A stretch of 57,163 nucleotides of DNA from an uncultured Spartobacteria bacterium. GTDB lineage: Bacteria > Verrucomicrobiota > Verrucomicrobiia > Chthoniobacterales > Chthoniobacteraceae. The notes under the pieces were generated by a model. It saw nothing but the letters and a program-made list of their open reading frames with translations, was not told the origin of the DNA and did no database searches. The stretch lies in the NCBI GenBank assembly GCA_903933715.1, contig CAIZLD010000005.1, positions 1-57,163 of the forward strand. Direction: 5' to 3'. Shown here one piece after another: positions 8,839 through 17,936 of the stretch; within the stretch, counting starts at the first letter, position 1, and each line of letters begins with the position of its first letter. A program made the position numbers and the translations under genes.

Positions 8839-9924
8839 ATGCCTGATTTCACCGGCGGCGGTATTTACGCCCTTCCCAAAGAGACGCGTTCCATCGGAAA
8901 TCCGCAAATTGACCAGCGCATTCACGATTTGGTGAGTGACTATGGATGCAACGAATCGACTGATTTTATCCAGGAGATGATTGCCACCGCCTTGAAAATC
9001 GGGCGCGACGGATTGAACGAGGCCGACCTGAAACTCTTTAACCGCTCGTTAAGGGAATTGCGGTATGCGGCCCGGATTTTTTCAAAATACACTGATCATC
9101 AAAAAGTGGTCGTCTTTGGCTCGGCACGCACCCCCCCGGAGGCTCCGGAAGCACAAGCCGCTGAAAGTTTTGGACGCAAAATGCGCGAGCGTGGCTACAT
9201 GATCATCACCGGCGGGGGGGATGGAATCATGGGAGCCGCTCAACGCGGCGCGGGGCGGGATGCGTCGTTTGGGCTTAACATCCGGCTCCCGTTTGAACAG
9301 CGGGCCAACCCGGTCATCAATGGCGATTCCAAGCTGATCAACTTCAACTATTTCTTCACCCGAAAACTCAATTTTGTGAAGGAAACCCACGCCGTTGCGC
9401 TCTTTCCCGGCGGGTTTGGCACGCTGGATGAGGGGTTTGAAGTGCTCACCCTGATGCAAACCGGCAAGGCCCGCATCTTCCCGATTGTTTTTGTGGACGA
9501 GCCGAACGGAACGTATTGGAGCACGATGCTTGCGTTTCTCGAAAATCACCTTTTGGAACACGGGCTGGTGAGCCCCGAAGATTTCAACCTGTTCCGGCTT
9601 TTCACGAACGTGGACGAAGCGGTGGAGCATATTCTCGGCTTTTACCGCAATTACCGCTCCTACCGCTGGGTGGGCAAACGGTTGGTGATCCGGCTCAAAG
9701 CGGCGCTCACCGGGGAAGCGCTCGAAGCGTTAAACCTCGAATTCGCCGACCTGCTGGCCAAAGGGCGCATTGAAACGACCGCGCCCCTGCCCGAGGAAGC
9801 CAATCAACCGGATATCGCCAGGCAACCCCGCCTCCTGCTCTCCCCACACCGTCACCATCTGGGCCGCCTGCGCGCCTTGATCGATGCCATCAATCTCGCG
9901 CCAACCCAAGACGCAAACCCTTGA
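8839..9924 (+). CDS. LOG-family nucleotide phosphoribohydrolase
   Basis: A 361-residue protein of the LOG (lysine-decarboxylase-like) family. The Rossmann core carries VVVFGSART, ITGGGDGIMGA and the signature PGGFGTLDEGFE, whose arginine/glutamate set is needed for nucleoside 5'-monophosphate phosphoribohydrolase activity. Before the core are about 90 helical residues, and after it roughly 110 more, so this is longer than the ~190-residue plant-type LOG enzymes and nearer to the extended bacterial ones. Older databases call such proteins lysine decarboxylases; that activity is not expected. It lies 36 bases upstream of prfB in the same direction. Confidence 0.85.
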   Translation: MPDFTGGGIYALPKETRSIGNPQIDQRIHDLVSDYGCNESTDFIQEMIATALKIGRDGLNEADLKLFNRSLRELRYAARIFSKYTDHQKVVVFGSARTPPEAPEAQAAESFGRKMRERGYMIITGGGDGIMGAAQRGAGRDASFGLNIRLPFEQRANPVINGDSKLINFNYFFTRKLNFVKETHAVALFPGGFGTLDEGFEVLTLMQTGKARIFPIVFVDEPNGTYWSTMLAFLENHLLEHGLVSPEDFNLFRLFTNVDEAVEHILGFYRNYRSYRWVGKRLVIRLKAALTGEALEALNLEFADLLAKGRIETTAPLPEEANQPDIARQPRLLLSPHRHHLGRLRALIDAINLAPTQDANP

Positions 9925-9960
9925 CTCAACCCGGTTTCCGGCCCCATGGTGGTTGGTCCT

Positions 9961-11101
9961 ATGGCAATCGATATCCAAGCTCTGAACACCTCTGCATTGA
10001 AGTCCCGCGTGGACGAGATGCGGAGGTATCTTTGACCTGCCACGCCTGCAATCGCGGCTGGCCGAACTGGAAGGGATGATGACCGCGCAGGACTTCTGGG
10101 ATAACCGGGAGCGGGCGCAATCCTCGGTCGAGGAAATCGCCTCCTTGCGCAACAAAATCCAGCCGTTCCGGGCGCTGGAAGCCGGTATCGAAGACCTTGA
10201 AGTGCTCAAGGGGCTGACGTTGGAGGAGACCGATCACGATCAGCAAACCGCCGCCGCCAAAGAACTGGAAGCCGAGTACAACGCGTTCCTTCAAAAGCTC
10301 GAAGAGTTCGAGTTGAAAAGCTATCTCAACGGCCCACAGGACGCCGCCAACTGCTTTCTCATCATCCACTCCGGCGCGGGCGGCACGGAATCGTGCGACT
10401 GGGCCGGGATGCTCCTGCGGATGTATCAACGGTGGTGCGAACGCAACGGGTTCAAGGCCGAGATCGTCGATATCCAAGAGGGGGAGGAGGTCGGCGTCAA
10501 ATCGGTCACGCTGCAAATTACCGGGGAATATGCCTATGGCTATCTGGCCACCGAAAGGGGCGTCCACCGGCTCGTGCGCATCTCTCCTTTTGACGCCAAC
10601 AAACGGCGGCACACCACTTTTGCCAGCGTCGATGCCACCCCGGAGATCGCCGACTCGGTGCCGATCGAGGTCAACCCCGCCGATATCGAGACCGACACGT
10701 TCCGCTCCGGCGGCAAAGGCGGCCAGAATGTCAATAAAGTCGAGACCGCCGTGCGCATCACGCACAAGCCGACGGGGATTGTCGTGGCGTGCCAGGCCGA
10801 GAGGAGCCAGGGGCGCAACCGAGAGTTGGCGATGAAGATGTTGAAGGCCAAACTTTACCAGCTCGAACTCGACAAAAAGAGCGCTGAAGTGGAGCGTCAA
10901 TACGGCGAAAAGGGAGATATTGCCTGGGGCAACCAGATCCGCTCCTACGTTTTCCAGCCGTACCAGATGATCAAAGATCACCGCACCGGGGTGGAAACCA
11001 GCGACATCCAAGGGGTGATGGACGGCGATATTGACGCGTTTATCCATGGGAAATTGCGCGGATTGGTCAATAAAAAGGGAGCGGCAGAGGATATCGATTA
11101 G
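9961..11101 (+). CDS. prfB: Peptide chain release factor 2 (programmed +1 frameshift)
   Basis: RF2, which ends translation at UGA and UAA. The first 24 codons run from 9961 to CTT at 10030-10032, then an in-frame TGA (10033-10035) interrupts; shifting forward one base to GAC continues through to TAG at 11101, giving about 379 residues. The second frame holds the SPF anticodon-mimic motif (VRISPFDAN) and the GGQ catalytic motif ([16 protein letters not shown]). Without the shift only a 24-residue peptide is made, so automatic annotation would start too late at the ATG of 10076. An upstream in-frame ATG at 9946 is also possible. The next gene starts four bases after the stop. Confidence 0.95.
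10021..10036 (+). promoter_or_regulatory. prfB autoregulatory frameshift site
   Basis: CGG AGG TAT CTT TGA C, nearly the classical RF2 site. The internal ribosome-binding-like GGAGG sits three bases before the CTT slip codon, TGA is the in-frame stop, and C follows it, the poor termination context. When RF2 is scarce the ribosome pauses at TGA and slips to frame +1, so RF2 controls its own level. Confidence 0.95.
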
Positions 11102-11105
11102 CCTG

Positions 11106-12665
11106 ATGAAACCGCTCCTCGCATGGATGGCGCTGATTCTTTTTTGGGCAGCGCTTTATCTCCCTGGTTTGGGGAACATGGAATTGAAGGGGGAGGAGGC
11201 CCGGCGCACCCTGCCCGCGCTGGAGATGCTTCGCACGGGAGATTGGCTTGTCCCGCATATCAATGGCACCCCTTATTTGCGCAAACCGCCGCTGATCAAC
11301 TGGTTGATTGCCGGTTCGATGCACATCACGCAGTCGCGCACTGAATGGGCCACGAGACTCCCGTCCATATTGGCGATGCTCGCAATGGCGGCGGTGATTT
11401 TTGCGACAGCCCGCCGCTGGATGCCGCTTTCGAGCGCATGGATGGCGGCGATGATCGCCCTTTCCGGGGTCGGGCTTTGGGAAAAAGGACGGCTGGCGGA
11501 AATCGAAGCGGTTTACGTGGCGTTGACCGGCATGGCGTTCGCATGCTGGCTGGAGGCGTGGGTTAACCGGAAAACCGGATGGCGAATGTGGCTCTTTCCG
11601 GCGATTTTTCTGGGGCTGGGATTGCTGACGAAGGGGCCGTTCCATTTACTATTTTTTTATGCGGTGGCGATCCCGATTCTGTTCGCGGCAGGCGAAAAAC
11701 GGCAACTGGCCAGCCCGGCGCATCTCGGTTCCCTCGCCTTGGCGTTGCTGATCTTTGCGGCATGGGCGGTTCCTTATTTTCAAGCCACTGCCGGTTTAAA
11801 CACCGAGGCGGTCTGGGCCAGCCAAATGCAACAGCGGATCGGTGGGGGAGACCGGAGCTTTTTCAACCTGGGGATGAATTTTCTGAGTGCGCTCGCCAAC
11901 GGGCTGCCGTGGATTCTCTTTGCGCCGCTTTGGTGGAATCACCGGGTGCTGGCCGGTTTGGATGAACGGCGGCGGATGCTGGTTTGCGCGGCCCGCTGGC
12001 CTATCACCATCGGATTCGCCGCATTAATCTTCATTCCCGGCGTGCTGCCCCGCTACACCCTGCCGCTCTATCCGGCTGCCGCGCTGTTGCTGGGGCTTGT
12101 GATGGCTGAGATTGGCCCGGTTCCCCAAAAGTGCTGGCAATGGGTCAATCGCGGTTTTCTTGGAATCGTCTTGGTTGGAGCAGTCTTTGCGCCGTGGCTC
12201 CTCCACGCCCCGCATAGAGAATGGCTCGAAATCGCCCCCGCAATTCTCTTTGTTGCGTTCGGTGGCTGGGCAGGGAAACGCTTCCAAGAGGAACCGGCCA
12301 TGCGGCATGCGATCGGGAGCGCCTTGGCCCTGGTTGGAGCGGTCGGCATTTATGCGGCGTTCATCCTGCCCAAATTTGCAACTTCGAACGGTTTCCGCCT
12401 CGCCGGGGCGCAAATCGACGCCGCCGCGCCTCAAGCCGCCACCCTGCACGTCGTCGATCCCGGTTATCAACCGATCCTCTTTTACGTGAAACGGCGTTGC
12501 AGCTTTGTTCCTTCCGCCCGGGAACTCCCGCCGGGAGCCGAATACGTCCTGATGGACAAAGCGGACCGCAAGAAAGCGAAGAAGCAGCTTGGAGGGGGCA
12601 CCGAGATCGCCCAATTCGGCCCAAAAGACAAACGGCAGCTCGTACTCGTTCAATTCCCGAGGTAA
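11106..12665 (+). CDS. ArnT/GT39-like integral membrane glycosyltransferase
   Basis: A 519-residue protein with about ten or more hydrophobic segments, beginning with a first membrane helix (WMALILFWAALYLPGL). The loop that follows (ELKGEEARRTLPALEML and RKPPLINWLI) matches the first periplasmic loop of the ArnT/PMT-like family, with acidic residues that serve catalysis. Such enzymes move a sugar from a polyprenyl-phosphate carrier to lipid A or other outer targets. An earlier ATG in the same frame at 11031 lies within prfB; I use the ATG at 11106, four bases after prfB ends and directly before the first helix. The acceptor is unknown. Confidence 0.8.
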   Translation: MKPLLAWMALILFWAALYLPGLGNMELKGEEARRTLPALEMLRTGDWLVPHINGTPYLRKPPLINWLIAGSMHITQSRTEWATRLPSILAMLAMAAVIFATARRWMPLSSAWMAAMIALSGVGLWEKGRLAEIEAVYVALTGMAFACWLEAWVNRKTGWRMWLFPAIFLGLGLLTKGPFHLLFFYAVAIPILFAAGEKRQLASPAHLGSLALALLIFAAWAVPYFQATAGLNTEAVWASQMQQRIGGGDRSFFNLGMNFLSALANGLPWILFAPLWWNHRVLAGLDERRRMLVCAARWPITIGFAALIFIPGVLPRYTLPLYPAAALLLGLVMAEIGPVPQKCWQWVNRGFLGIVLVGAVFAPWLLHAPHREWLEIAPAILFVAFGGWAGKRFQEEPAMRHAIGSALALVGAVGIYAAFILPKFATSNGFRLAGAQIDAAAPQAATLHVVDPGYQPILFYVKRRCSFVPSARELPPGAEYVLMDKADRKKAKKQLGGGTEIAQFGPKDKRQLVLVQFPR

Positions 12666-12720
12666 AGGAAGAGCAAAAATAATATGACAAGATGATGCCC
12701 TTGAGCGGAAAAGGCACTGG

Positions 12721-12943
12721 GCATCCCGAAGGGATGCAAGCGGATAGCCGGGGGTTGAGCGTAGCAACACCCCCGGTAGGGCGGCGCAATCGGAAGACCC
12801 CGGAGGGTGTCGCAGAATTACGGCGCGTGTTGGCTAAAGAATCTCTGCCACCCCTAACGGGGTGAACCATTTATTTTCAAGGATTCCGGGGGTATCGCTG
12901 ACGCTCAACCCCCGGCTATACGCTTTAAACCCTGCGGGTTAAA
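12721..12943. repeat. Nested palindromic intergenic element, diverged copy C
   Basis: Fills most of the 319-base gap between the convergent glycosyltransferase and small exported protein genes. It has the same plan as copies A and B: an end palindrome at 12721-12737 (GCATCCCGAAGGGATGC), long arms at 12744-12776 and 12886-12919, an inner hairpin at 12849-12864 (CACCCC...GGGGTG), and an end palindrome at 12924-12943. The arms share GGTTGAGCGT and CGCTNACGCTCAACC with A and B, but where A has GGTGG paired with CCACC this copy has GGGGG paired with CCCCC, so both arms changed together. No protein is encoded. Confidence 0.85.
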
Positions 12944-12984
12944 GATTCCCTGCACCCGGGCCGAATCATGGTGCGAAGTCGGAT

Positions 12985-13410
12985 TTATTTCGTTTGGGTC
13001 GGAATTGGTTGAGGAGAAGGGCTGGCCTCCCCCATGATCTCCAGTCTCGCTTTGTCGATTTTTTCCCGAAGCTGAAGACAATCAGGATTATCCGCACGCA
13101 TGATTTTCAGAAATTTCTGAAGTTGAAGTTCCAAAGGGACAACGACGAGTTTCAAAAGCTCTTCGTTAAACGCCCTTTCTTGTGCGCGAACAACGGTTAG
13201 TGTCTGTTGGTTTGCGCTGGAATCCAACTTCAATTCAACTTCTTTGAGTTTAAGTTGGACCAAAGCGTGCGCAAACTCCTGTGCCTTGATCTGGACAATG
13301 ATAGAAGCAGAAAGAGGAACATCTCTCTTCAATTCCGTAGCTTCATCCGCAAACGTGAACGCCATTCCTGCAAAAACAGCCGTAATAACCAGCGAGCTTT
13401 TCATACCCAT
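12985..13410 (-). CDS. Small exported protein of unknown function
   Basis: About 141 residues starting at the ATG of MGMKSSLVITAVFAGMAFTFA, a signal peptide with likely cleavage after TFA; ATG at 13404 is an equal alternative. The mature part is mostly helical with heptad-like hydrophobic spacing (QLKLKEVELKL, EELLKLVVVPLELQLQKFLKIM) and one cysteine, and ends in a proline-rich tail. I do not recognise a family. The open frame runs upstream to 13563, but that part is translated from the dispersed CGCAAAG-type repeat and is unlikely to be real. It lies between palindromic element C and the divergent ridA gene. Confidence 0.55.
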   Translation of the reverse strand: MGMKSSLVITAVFAGMAFTFADEATELKRDVPLSASIIVQIKAQEFAHALVQLKLKEVELKLDSSANQQTLTVVRAQERAFNEELLKLVVVPLELQLQKFLKIMRADNPDCLQLREKIDKARLEIMGEASPSPQPIPTQTK

Positions 13411-13483
13411 GAGCCAAAAATAAACAGAATCCGGCAAAAAGCAGAAGACTTCGCCCACCGAATTCCCCTTGCAAATCATCAAG

Positions 13484-13514
13484 TTCTTTGCGCCTTTGCG
13501 TCTTGGCGTGAGAG
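13484..13514. repeat. Dispersed CTTTGCGCCTTTGCG repeat, copy 1
   Basis: TTCTTTGCGCCTTTGCGTCT and its continuation match, on the opposite strand, the repeats at 48813-48829 and 56643-56671. It lies in the divergent gap upstream of the small exported protein. Confidence 0.7.
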
Positions 13515-13597
13515 ATTTCTTCTCAAAATCTACGAAAAACTCCCCCACCCCGTGCGTTGACACGGGAGGCGCGGCTGCTTAGGGTTACTTTCTCTTT

Positions 13598-13978
13598 ATG
13601 AAAAAAGTGATTGCCACCTCTGAAGCCCCCAAAGCCGTCGGCCCCTACTCCCAGGCTGTCGCCGTGGGCAATTTCCTCTTTGCCGCCGGACAAATCCCGC
13701 TCGACCCCGCCACCGGCGAACTGATCGAGGGGGACGTTACGGCTCAAACCGACCGCGTGCTCCAGAATGTCGCCGGGGTGCTCCGCGCCAACGGGATGAC
13801 CTTCGCCAACGTCGTCAAATCGACCGTGTTTATGGTCGATCTGGCCAATTTCGCCGCAATGAACGCGGTTTATTCCCAATATTTTTCCGAACCGTTCCCG
13901 GCCCGGTCCACGATTCAAGTCGCCGCGCTTCCCAAGGGCGCACAGGTGGAAATCGAAGTGATCGCCGCCCTGGAATAA
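13598..13978 (+). CDS. ridA: RidA-family reactive imine deaminase
   Basis: A 126-residue Rid protein. The YjgF/RidA signature is seen in AVGPYSQAV near the N-terminus, the conserved arginine in PARSTIQVAALPKGAQVEIEVIA near the end, and the usual AGQIPLDPATGEL segment between. RidA hydrolyses 2-aminoacrylate and other enamine/imine intermediates produced by PLP enzymes. The length matches the family. It is the first gene of a likely ridA-pyrE-secA run, 39 bases before pyrE. Confidence 0.93.
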   Translation: MKKVIATSEAPKAVGPYSQAVAVGNFLFAAGQIPLDPATGELIEGDVTAQTDRVLQNVAGVLRANGMTFANVVKSTVFMVDLANFAAMNAVYSQYFSEPFPARSTIQVAALPKGAQVEIEVIAALE

Positions 13979-14017
13979 GCCACCAAACACGCACCTTTCG
14001 CCCCCTCGCCCCGCACC

Positions 14018-14587
14018 ATGACGCAAGAAGAAATCATCGCTCTTTTCAAACAAACCAACGCGCTTCTCGACGGCCATTTTCTGCTCCGGTCCGGCCTGCA
14101 CAGCCGTCAATTCTTCCAATGCGCGATTCTCTTGCAGCACACCCCCATCGCCGCCCGCGTTTGCGCGGCGTTGGCCGAAAAGCTGGCGTGCGTGGAGGCC
14201 GATAGCGTCATCTCTCCGGCCCTGGGCGGGTTGATTGTGGGGCATGAGGTTGCGCGAAGCCTCGGGAAGCGCCATATTTTCGCCGAAAAGGAAGAAGGCA
14301 AACTGGTGTTGCGGCGCGGATTTACAATGAAACCTGGGGAGCGTTTCCTGGTCCTGGAAGACGTGGTGACGCGCGGAGGCCGGGTGCAGGAGACGATCGA
14401 TATTGTCCGTGCTCACGGCGGGGTCGTGGCGGCGGTCGGAACGCTGGTGGACCGCAGCGGCGGCAACGCGCCCGATTTTGGCTGCCCTTTTGTGAGCCTT
14501 GTGAAGCTGAATACTGAAACTTTTGAGCCGGACCAACTGCCTCCCGATCTCGCCGGAACCCCGGCGACCAAACCCGGCAGCAAATAG
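14018..14587 (+). CDS. pyrE: Orotate phosphoribosyltransferase
   Basis: A 189-residue type I phosphoribosyltransferase. The PRPP-binding motif is in FLVLEDVVTRGGRVQETID, the first glycine-rich loop in SPALGGLIVGHEVA, and the catalytic-loop lysines in FAEKEEGKLVLRRGF. It adds ribose 5-phosphate to orotate in pyrimidine synthesis. The N-terminus (ALLDGHFLLRSGLHS) matches the orotate-binding start of the family. No other pyrimidine gene lies nearby. It lies between ridA and secA, with a 55-base gap before secA. Confidence 0.93.
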   Translation: MTQEEIIALFKQTNALLDGHFLLRSGLHSRQFFQCAILLQHTPIAARVCAALAEKLACVEADSVISPALGGLIVGHEVARSLGKRHIFAEKEEGKLVLRRGFTMKPGERFLVLEDVVTRGGRVQETIDIVRAHGGVVAAVGTLVDRSGGNAPDFGCPFVSLVKLNTETFEPDQLPPDLAGTPATKPGSK

Positions 14588-14642
14588 AGGCTCCCTTCCC
14601 GTTCGGAGGACGGGGATCTCTCCAAATTTTAGGAAAATTTAT

Positions 14643-17597
14643 ATGGTAAACTGGATTTTTAAAAAGATTGTGGGCTCGAAGAATCAGCGCGAGATTCGCC
14701 GTCTGCGCAAAGTGGTCGCCCAAATCAATGAGATCGAAGCGCAATTGCAGTCGCTCTCTGACGACGAACTGCGGGCCAAGACCGCTTGCTGGAAAACGGA
14801 ACTCGCCAAAATCTCCGATCTCAACGAGCAGCAGGATTATTTAAACAAAATCCTCCCGGAAGCGTTCGCCGTTGTCAAAAATGGCGCCCGTCGCCTCTGC
14901 GGCAAGGAAGTGATCGTCTGCGATCAACCGATCATCTGGAACATGGTCCATTTCGATGTCCAGTTGATCGGCGGCATCGTGCTCCATCAGGGCAAGATCA
15001 CCGAAATGGCCACCGGTGAAGGCAAGACGCTCGTTGCCACCCTGCCACTCTATTTGAACGCTTTGACCGGACGCGGCGCGCACCTCGTTACCGTCAACGA
15101 TTACCTGGCCCGGCGCGACTCCGACTGGATGGGCTCCCTTTTCCGGTTCCTGGGGCTCACTTGCGGCTGCATTCAGAACGACCAAACGCCGGAGTACCGC
15201 CGCGAACAATATTATTGCGACATTACCTACGGGACGAACTCCGAATTCGGGTTCGATTACCTGCGCGACAACGGCATGGCGACTACCCGCGAAACGCAGG
15301 TTCAGCGCGGCTATGCGTACGCGATTGTCGATGAGGTCGATTCGATCCTGATCGACGAAGCCCGCACCCCGCTGATCATTTCCGGCCCTTCCACGGTCAC
15401 AACGCAGCAATACGACAAGTACAAAGCCATCGTCGAGCAGTTGGTGAAGAAGCAATCCCTTCTTTGCAACCGGCTGGCCAGCGAGGCCGAGGAACTGGCC
15501 GCCGCGGGCAACAAGGAAGAGGCCGCCCAGAGTTATTTCAAAGTCCGGCTCGGCCAGCCTCGCCATAAAAGTTTACTGCGGGCCATGGAAGACCCTGATT
15601 TGCGCCGCGCCATCGAGAAAGTGGAGCTTTCCTACTACTCCGAGACGCTCAAAGAGCAGCTCTTTAAAGTGAAAGAGGAACTCTATTTCACCATCGACGA
15701 ACGCGCCCATGAATCGGACTTGAGCGAGATGGGCCGCGAGTTTTTGAATCCGGGCGATCCCGATTCGTTCGTGCTGCCCGATTTGATCACCGAATTTGCC
15801 GAGATCGATCTCAACCCCGAGTTGACCGACGCGCAGAAAATCGAGGAAAAAACCAAGCGCCAGACCTATTGCGACTCGCAAGCCGAGCGCATCCACAGCA
15901 TCACGCAATTACTGCGCGCCTACTGCCTCTTTGAAAAGGACGTTCAATATGTCATTGAGGAAGGCAAAGTGGTCATCGTCGATGAATACACCGGGCGCAA
16001 GATGCCGGGACGCCGTTGGAGTGACGGCCTCCACCAGGCCGTCGAAGCGAAGGAAGGGGTGCAGGTGGACCGCGAGACCCAAACGCTGGCGACGATCACC
16101 ATCCAGAACTACTTCCGGCTCTACTTCAAACTCGCGGGCATGACGGGCACCGCCGAGACCGAAGCCAACGAGTTCCACGATATTTACAAGCTCGACGTGC
16201 TGGTCATCCCGACCAACATGCCGTGCATCCGCAAAGATTTAAATGATCTGATTTTTAAGACTCGGCGCGAAAAATTCAACGCAGTCATCACTGAATTAAA
16301 AGCAGCCCACGCACGCCAGCAGCCGGTGCTTGTCGGCACGGTGAGCGTCGAGAGTTCCGAGCTTCTGAGCCGCATGCTCAAGCGCGAGAAGATCCCGCAC
16401 ACGGTGCTTAACGCCAAGTTTCACTTGCAGGAAGCCGAGATCGTCGCGCGCGCCGGTCAGCCCGGGGCGGTCACCATCTCGACCAACATGGCCGGACGTG
16501 GCACCGACATCAAACTTGGGCCCGGCGTGGTTGAACTCGGCGGCCTCTACGTCATCGGCACCGAGCGCCACGAATCGCGCCGCATCGACCGCCAGTTGCG
16601 CGGGCGTTGCTCGCGCCAGGGCGACCCCGGTCTCTCCCGCTTCTACGTCTCGTTCGAGGACGATCTCATGCGCAACTTCGGCGCCGCCGATCGCATGACC
16701 AAGATCATGGAACGCTTTGGGATGAAAGAGGGGGAGGAGCTCGAACATCCGTGGCTCAATAAATCGGTCGAAACAGCCCAGCGCCGTGTCGAACAGCGCA
16801 ATTACATGATCCGCCGCCGCACCCTGGAGTTCGATGATGTGATGAACAAACAGCGCGAAGTGGTCTACGGTCTCCGCAACGAGACCATCGAAACCGATGA
16901 ACCGCGCAAGATCGTTTACGAGATTTTGGAGGAAGTCATTCCCCTCAAGGTCGAGTCGTTCCTGGAAGCCGGAGACAGCGGCCCCAACTTCGCCGGGCTC
17001 TTAAGCTGGGTGAACAACACGTTCCCGCTCGGGTTGACGGCTGAAAAGGCGAATTTCGAAGCGATGCCGCAGGCGGAAATCGCCCTCTGGATCGTAGAAA
17101 AAGTGAAAAGCTCCTACATACTCAAGGTCAAACACGAGGAGCCGGAAGCGGTTCGCGGCCTCGAACGCTATATCATTCTCAACGCGATCGACCGGCTCTG
17201 GCAGGAACACCTTTATGGCATGGATTCCCTGCGCGAAGGGGTGCACCTGCGCGCCTATGGTCAGAAAGACCCGCTCGTTGAATACAAGAACGAGGGTTAC
17301 GACATGTTTGTCGAGTTGATGGGCAACATCAAAAACGAAGTACTCCACAATCTGTTCCGCAGCACCTCCAATTTGCAGGCGTTCGAGCAGTTCCTGGCCG
17401 GGCTGCCCCAGCATTTGCTCCACCAGGAAGGCGGCAGCGAGGAATCGATTGCCTCGGGAATTGGCAGCGAGCCGAAACCGGCGGCGATGCCGGTCGCCGC
17501 GCCCATCCGCCGCAGCGATGCCAAGGTGAACCGCAATGACCCATGCCCCTGCGGCAGCGGTCGCAAATACAAGAGCTGCTGCGGACGCAAGGCGTAA
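14643..17597 (+). CDS. secA: Preprotein translocase ATPase SecA
   Basis: The 984-residue motor that drives proteins through SecYEG. Walker A is MATGEGKTLVA (about 122-132), the Walker B/DEAD region is DEVDSILIDEARTPL (about 230-244), and the second motor domain has MAGRGTDIKLG. The C-terminal zinc site NDPCPCGSGRKYKSCCGRKA binds zinc and SecB or ribosomes. Between residues ~280 and 430 the protein is longer than the Escherichia coli form, with an insert rich in charged residues, a pattern also seen in other PVC and Bacteroidetes SecAs. The open frame extends 40 codons upstream, but the ATG at 14643 has an AGGA site eight bases ahead and matches the family start. A 27-base duplication covers its stop codon. 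Confidence 0.96.
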   Translation: MVNWIFKKIVGSKNQREIRRLRKVVAQINEIEAQLQSLSDDELRAKTACWKTELAKISDLNEQQDYLNKILPEAFAVVKNGARRLCGKEVIVCDQPIIWNMVHFDVQLIGGIVLHQGKITEMATGEGKTLVATLPLYLNALTGRGAHLVTVNDYLARRDSDWMGSLFRFLGLTCGCIQNDQTPEYRREQYYCDITYGTNSEFGFDYLRDNGMATTRETQVQRGYAYAIVDEVDSILIDEARTPLIISGPSTVTTQQYDKYKAIVEQLVKKQSLLCNRLASEAEELAAAGNKEEAAQSYFKVRLGQPRHKSLLRAMEDPDLRRAIEKVELSYYSETLKEQLFKVKEELYFTIDERAHESDLSEMGREFLNPGDPDSFVLPDLITEFAEIDLNPELTDAQKIEEKTKRQTYCDSQAERIHSITQLLRAYCLFEKDVQYVIEEGKVVIVDEYTGRKMPGRRWSDGLHQAVEAKEGVQVDRETQTLATITIQNYFRLYFKLAGMTGTAETEANEFHDIYKLDVLVIPTNMPCIRKDLNDLIFKTRREKFNAVITELKAAHARQQPVLVGTVSVESSELLSRMLKREKIPHTVLNAKFHLQEAEIVARAGQPGAVTISTNMAGRGTDIKLGPGVVELGGLYVIGTERHESRRIDRQLRGRCSRQGDPGLSRFYVSFEDDLMRNFGAADRMTKIMERFGMKEGEELEHPWLNKSVETAQRRVEQRNYMIRRRTLEFDDVMNKQREVVYGLRNETIETDEPRKIVYEILEEVIPLKVESFLEAGDSGPNFAGLLSWVNNTFPLGLTAEKANFEAMPQAEIALWIVEKVKSSYILKVKHEEPEAVRGLERYIILNAIDRLWQEHLYGMDSLREGVHLRAYGQKDPLVEYKNEGYDMFVELMGNIKNEVLHNLFRSTSNLQAFEQFLAGLPQHLLHQEGGSEESIASGIGSEPKPAAMPVAAPIRRSDAKVNRNDPCPCGSGRKYKSCCGRKA

Positions 17598-17637
17598 AAG
17601 CTGTTCCCTTGACGCAAGGCGTAAAAGCTGTTCCCTT
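17584..17637. repeat. 27-base tandem duplication across the secA stop codon
   Basis: Two exact 27-base units, 17584-17610 and 17611-17637, abut. The first includes the last four secA codons and its TAA; the second repeats these outside the gene. The reading frame is unaffected because the stop is in the first unit. This looks like a recent replication-slippage event. Confidence 0.95.
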
Positions 17638-17666
17638 GGGCTGAATCGAAATTCAAAAGCCGCCGC

Positions 17667-17903
17667 AACCCGGAGGGTTGCCAGCGAATAGCCGGTGGTT
17701 GAGCGTTAGCGACACCACCGGATGAGGTGTTGGAAAGAATTCACCCCATAGGGGTGGCAGAGCCATCGCCTCGTTTTCTTCCACCCCTTTGGGGTGAGGC
17801 GCGGTTTTGCTTTGTACCGGTGGTGTCGCTAACGCTCGACCACCGGCCATGGGCTTCAAACCCTTTGGGTTTGGCTCGATCTGAAGGTCGATTCAGCCTG
17901 GGC
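17667..17903. repeat. Nested palindromic intergenic element, copy B
   Basis: Nearly identical to copy A (4-235). Arms are 17688-17721 and 17817-17850 (34 bases, two mismatches), inner arms 17742-17757 and 17781-17796, and end palindromes 17667-17679 and 17858-17872. Downstream homology with A continues through the CTGAA...ATTCAG hairpin to about 17903. It fills the 339-base convergent gap between secA and pilT. No protein-coding signal. Confidence 0.9.
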
Positions 17904-17936
17904 GGTTGGCCCCCAATTCAGTTTTCGGGAACTCCC

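Noticed and set aside
12985-13563. Longer form of the small exported protein (192 codons)
   Set aside because: The extra 51 codons translate the dispersed CGCAAAG-type repeat and lie before a complete signal peptide.
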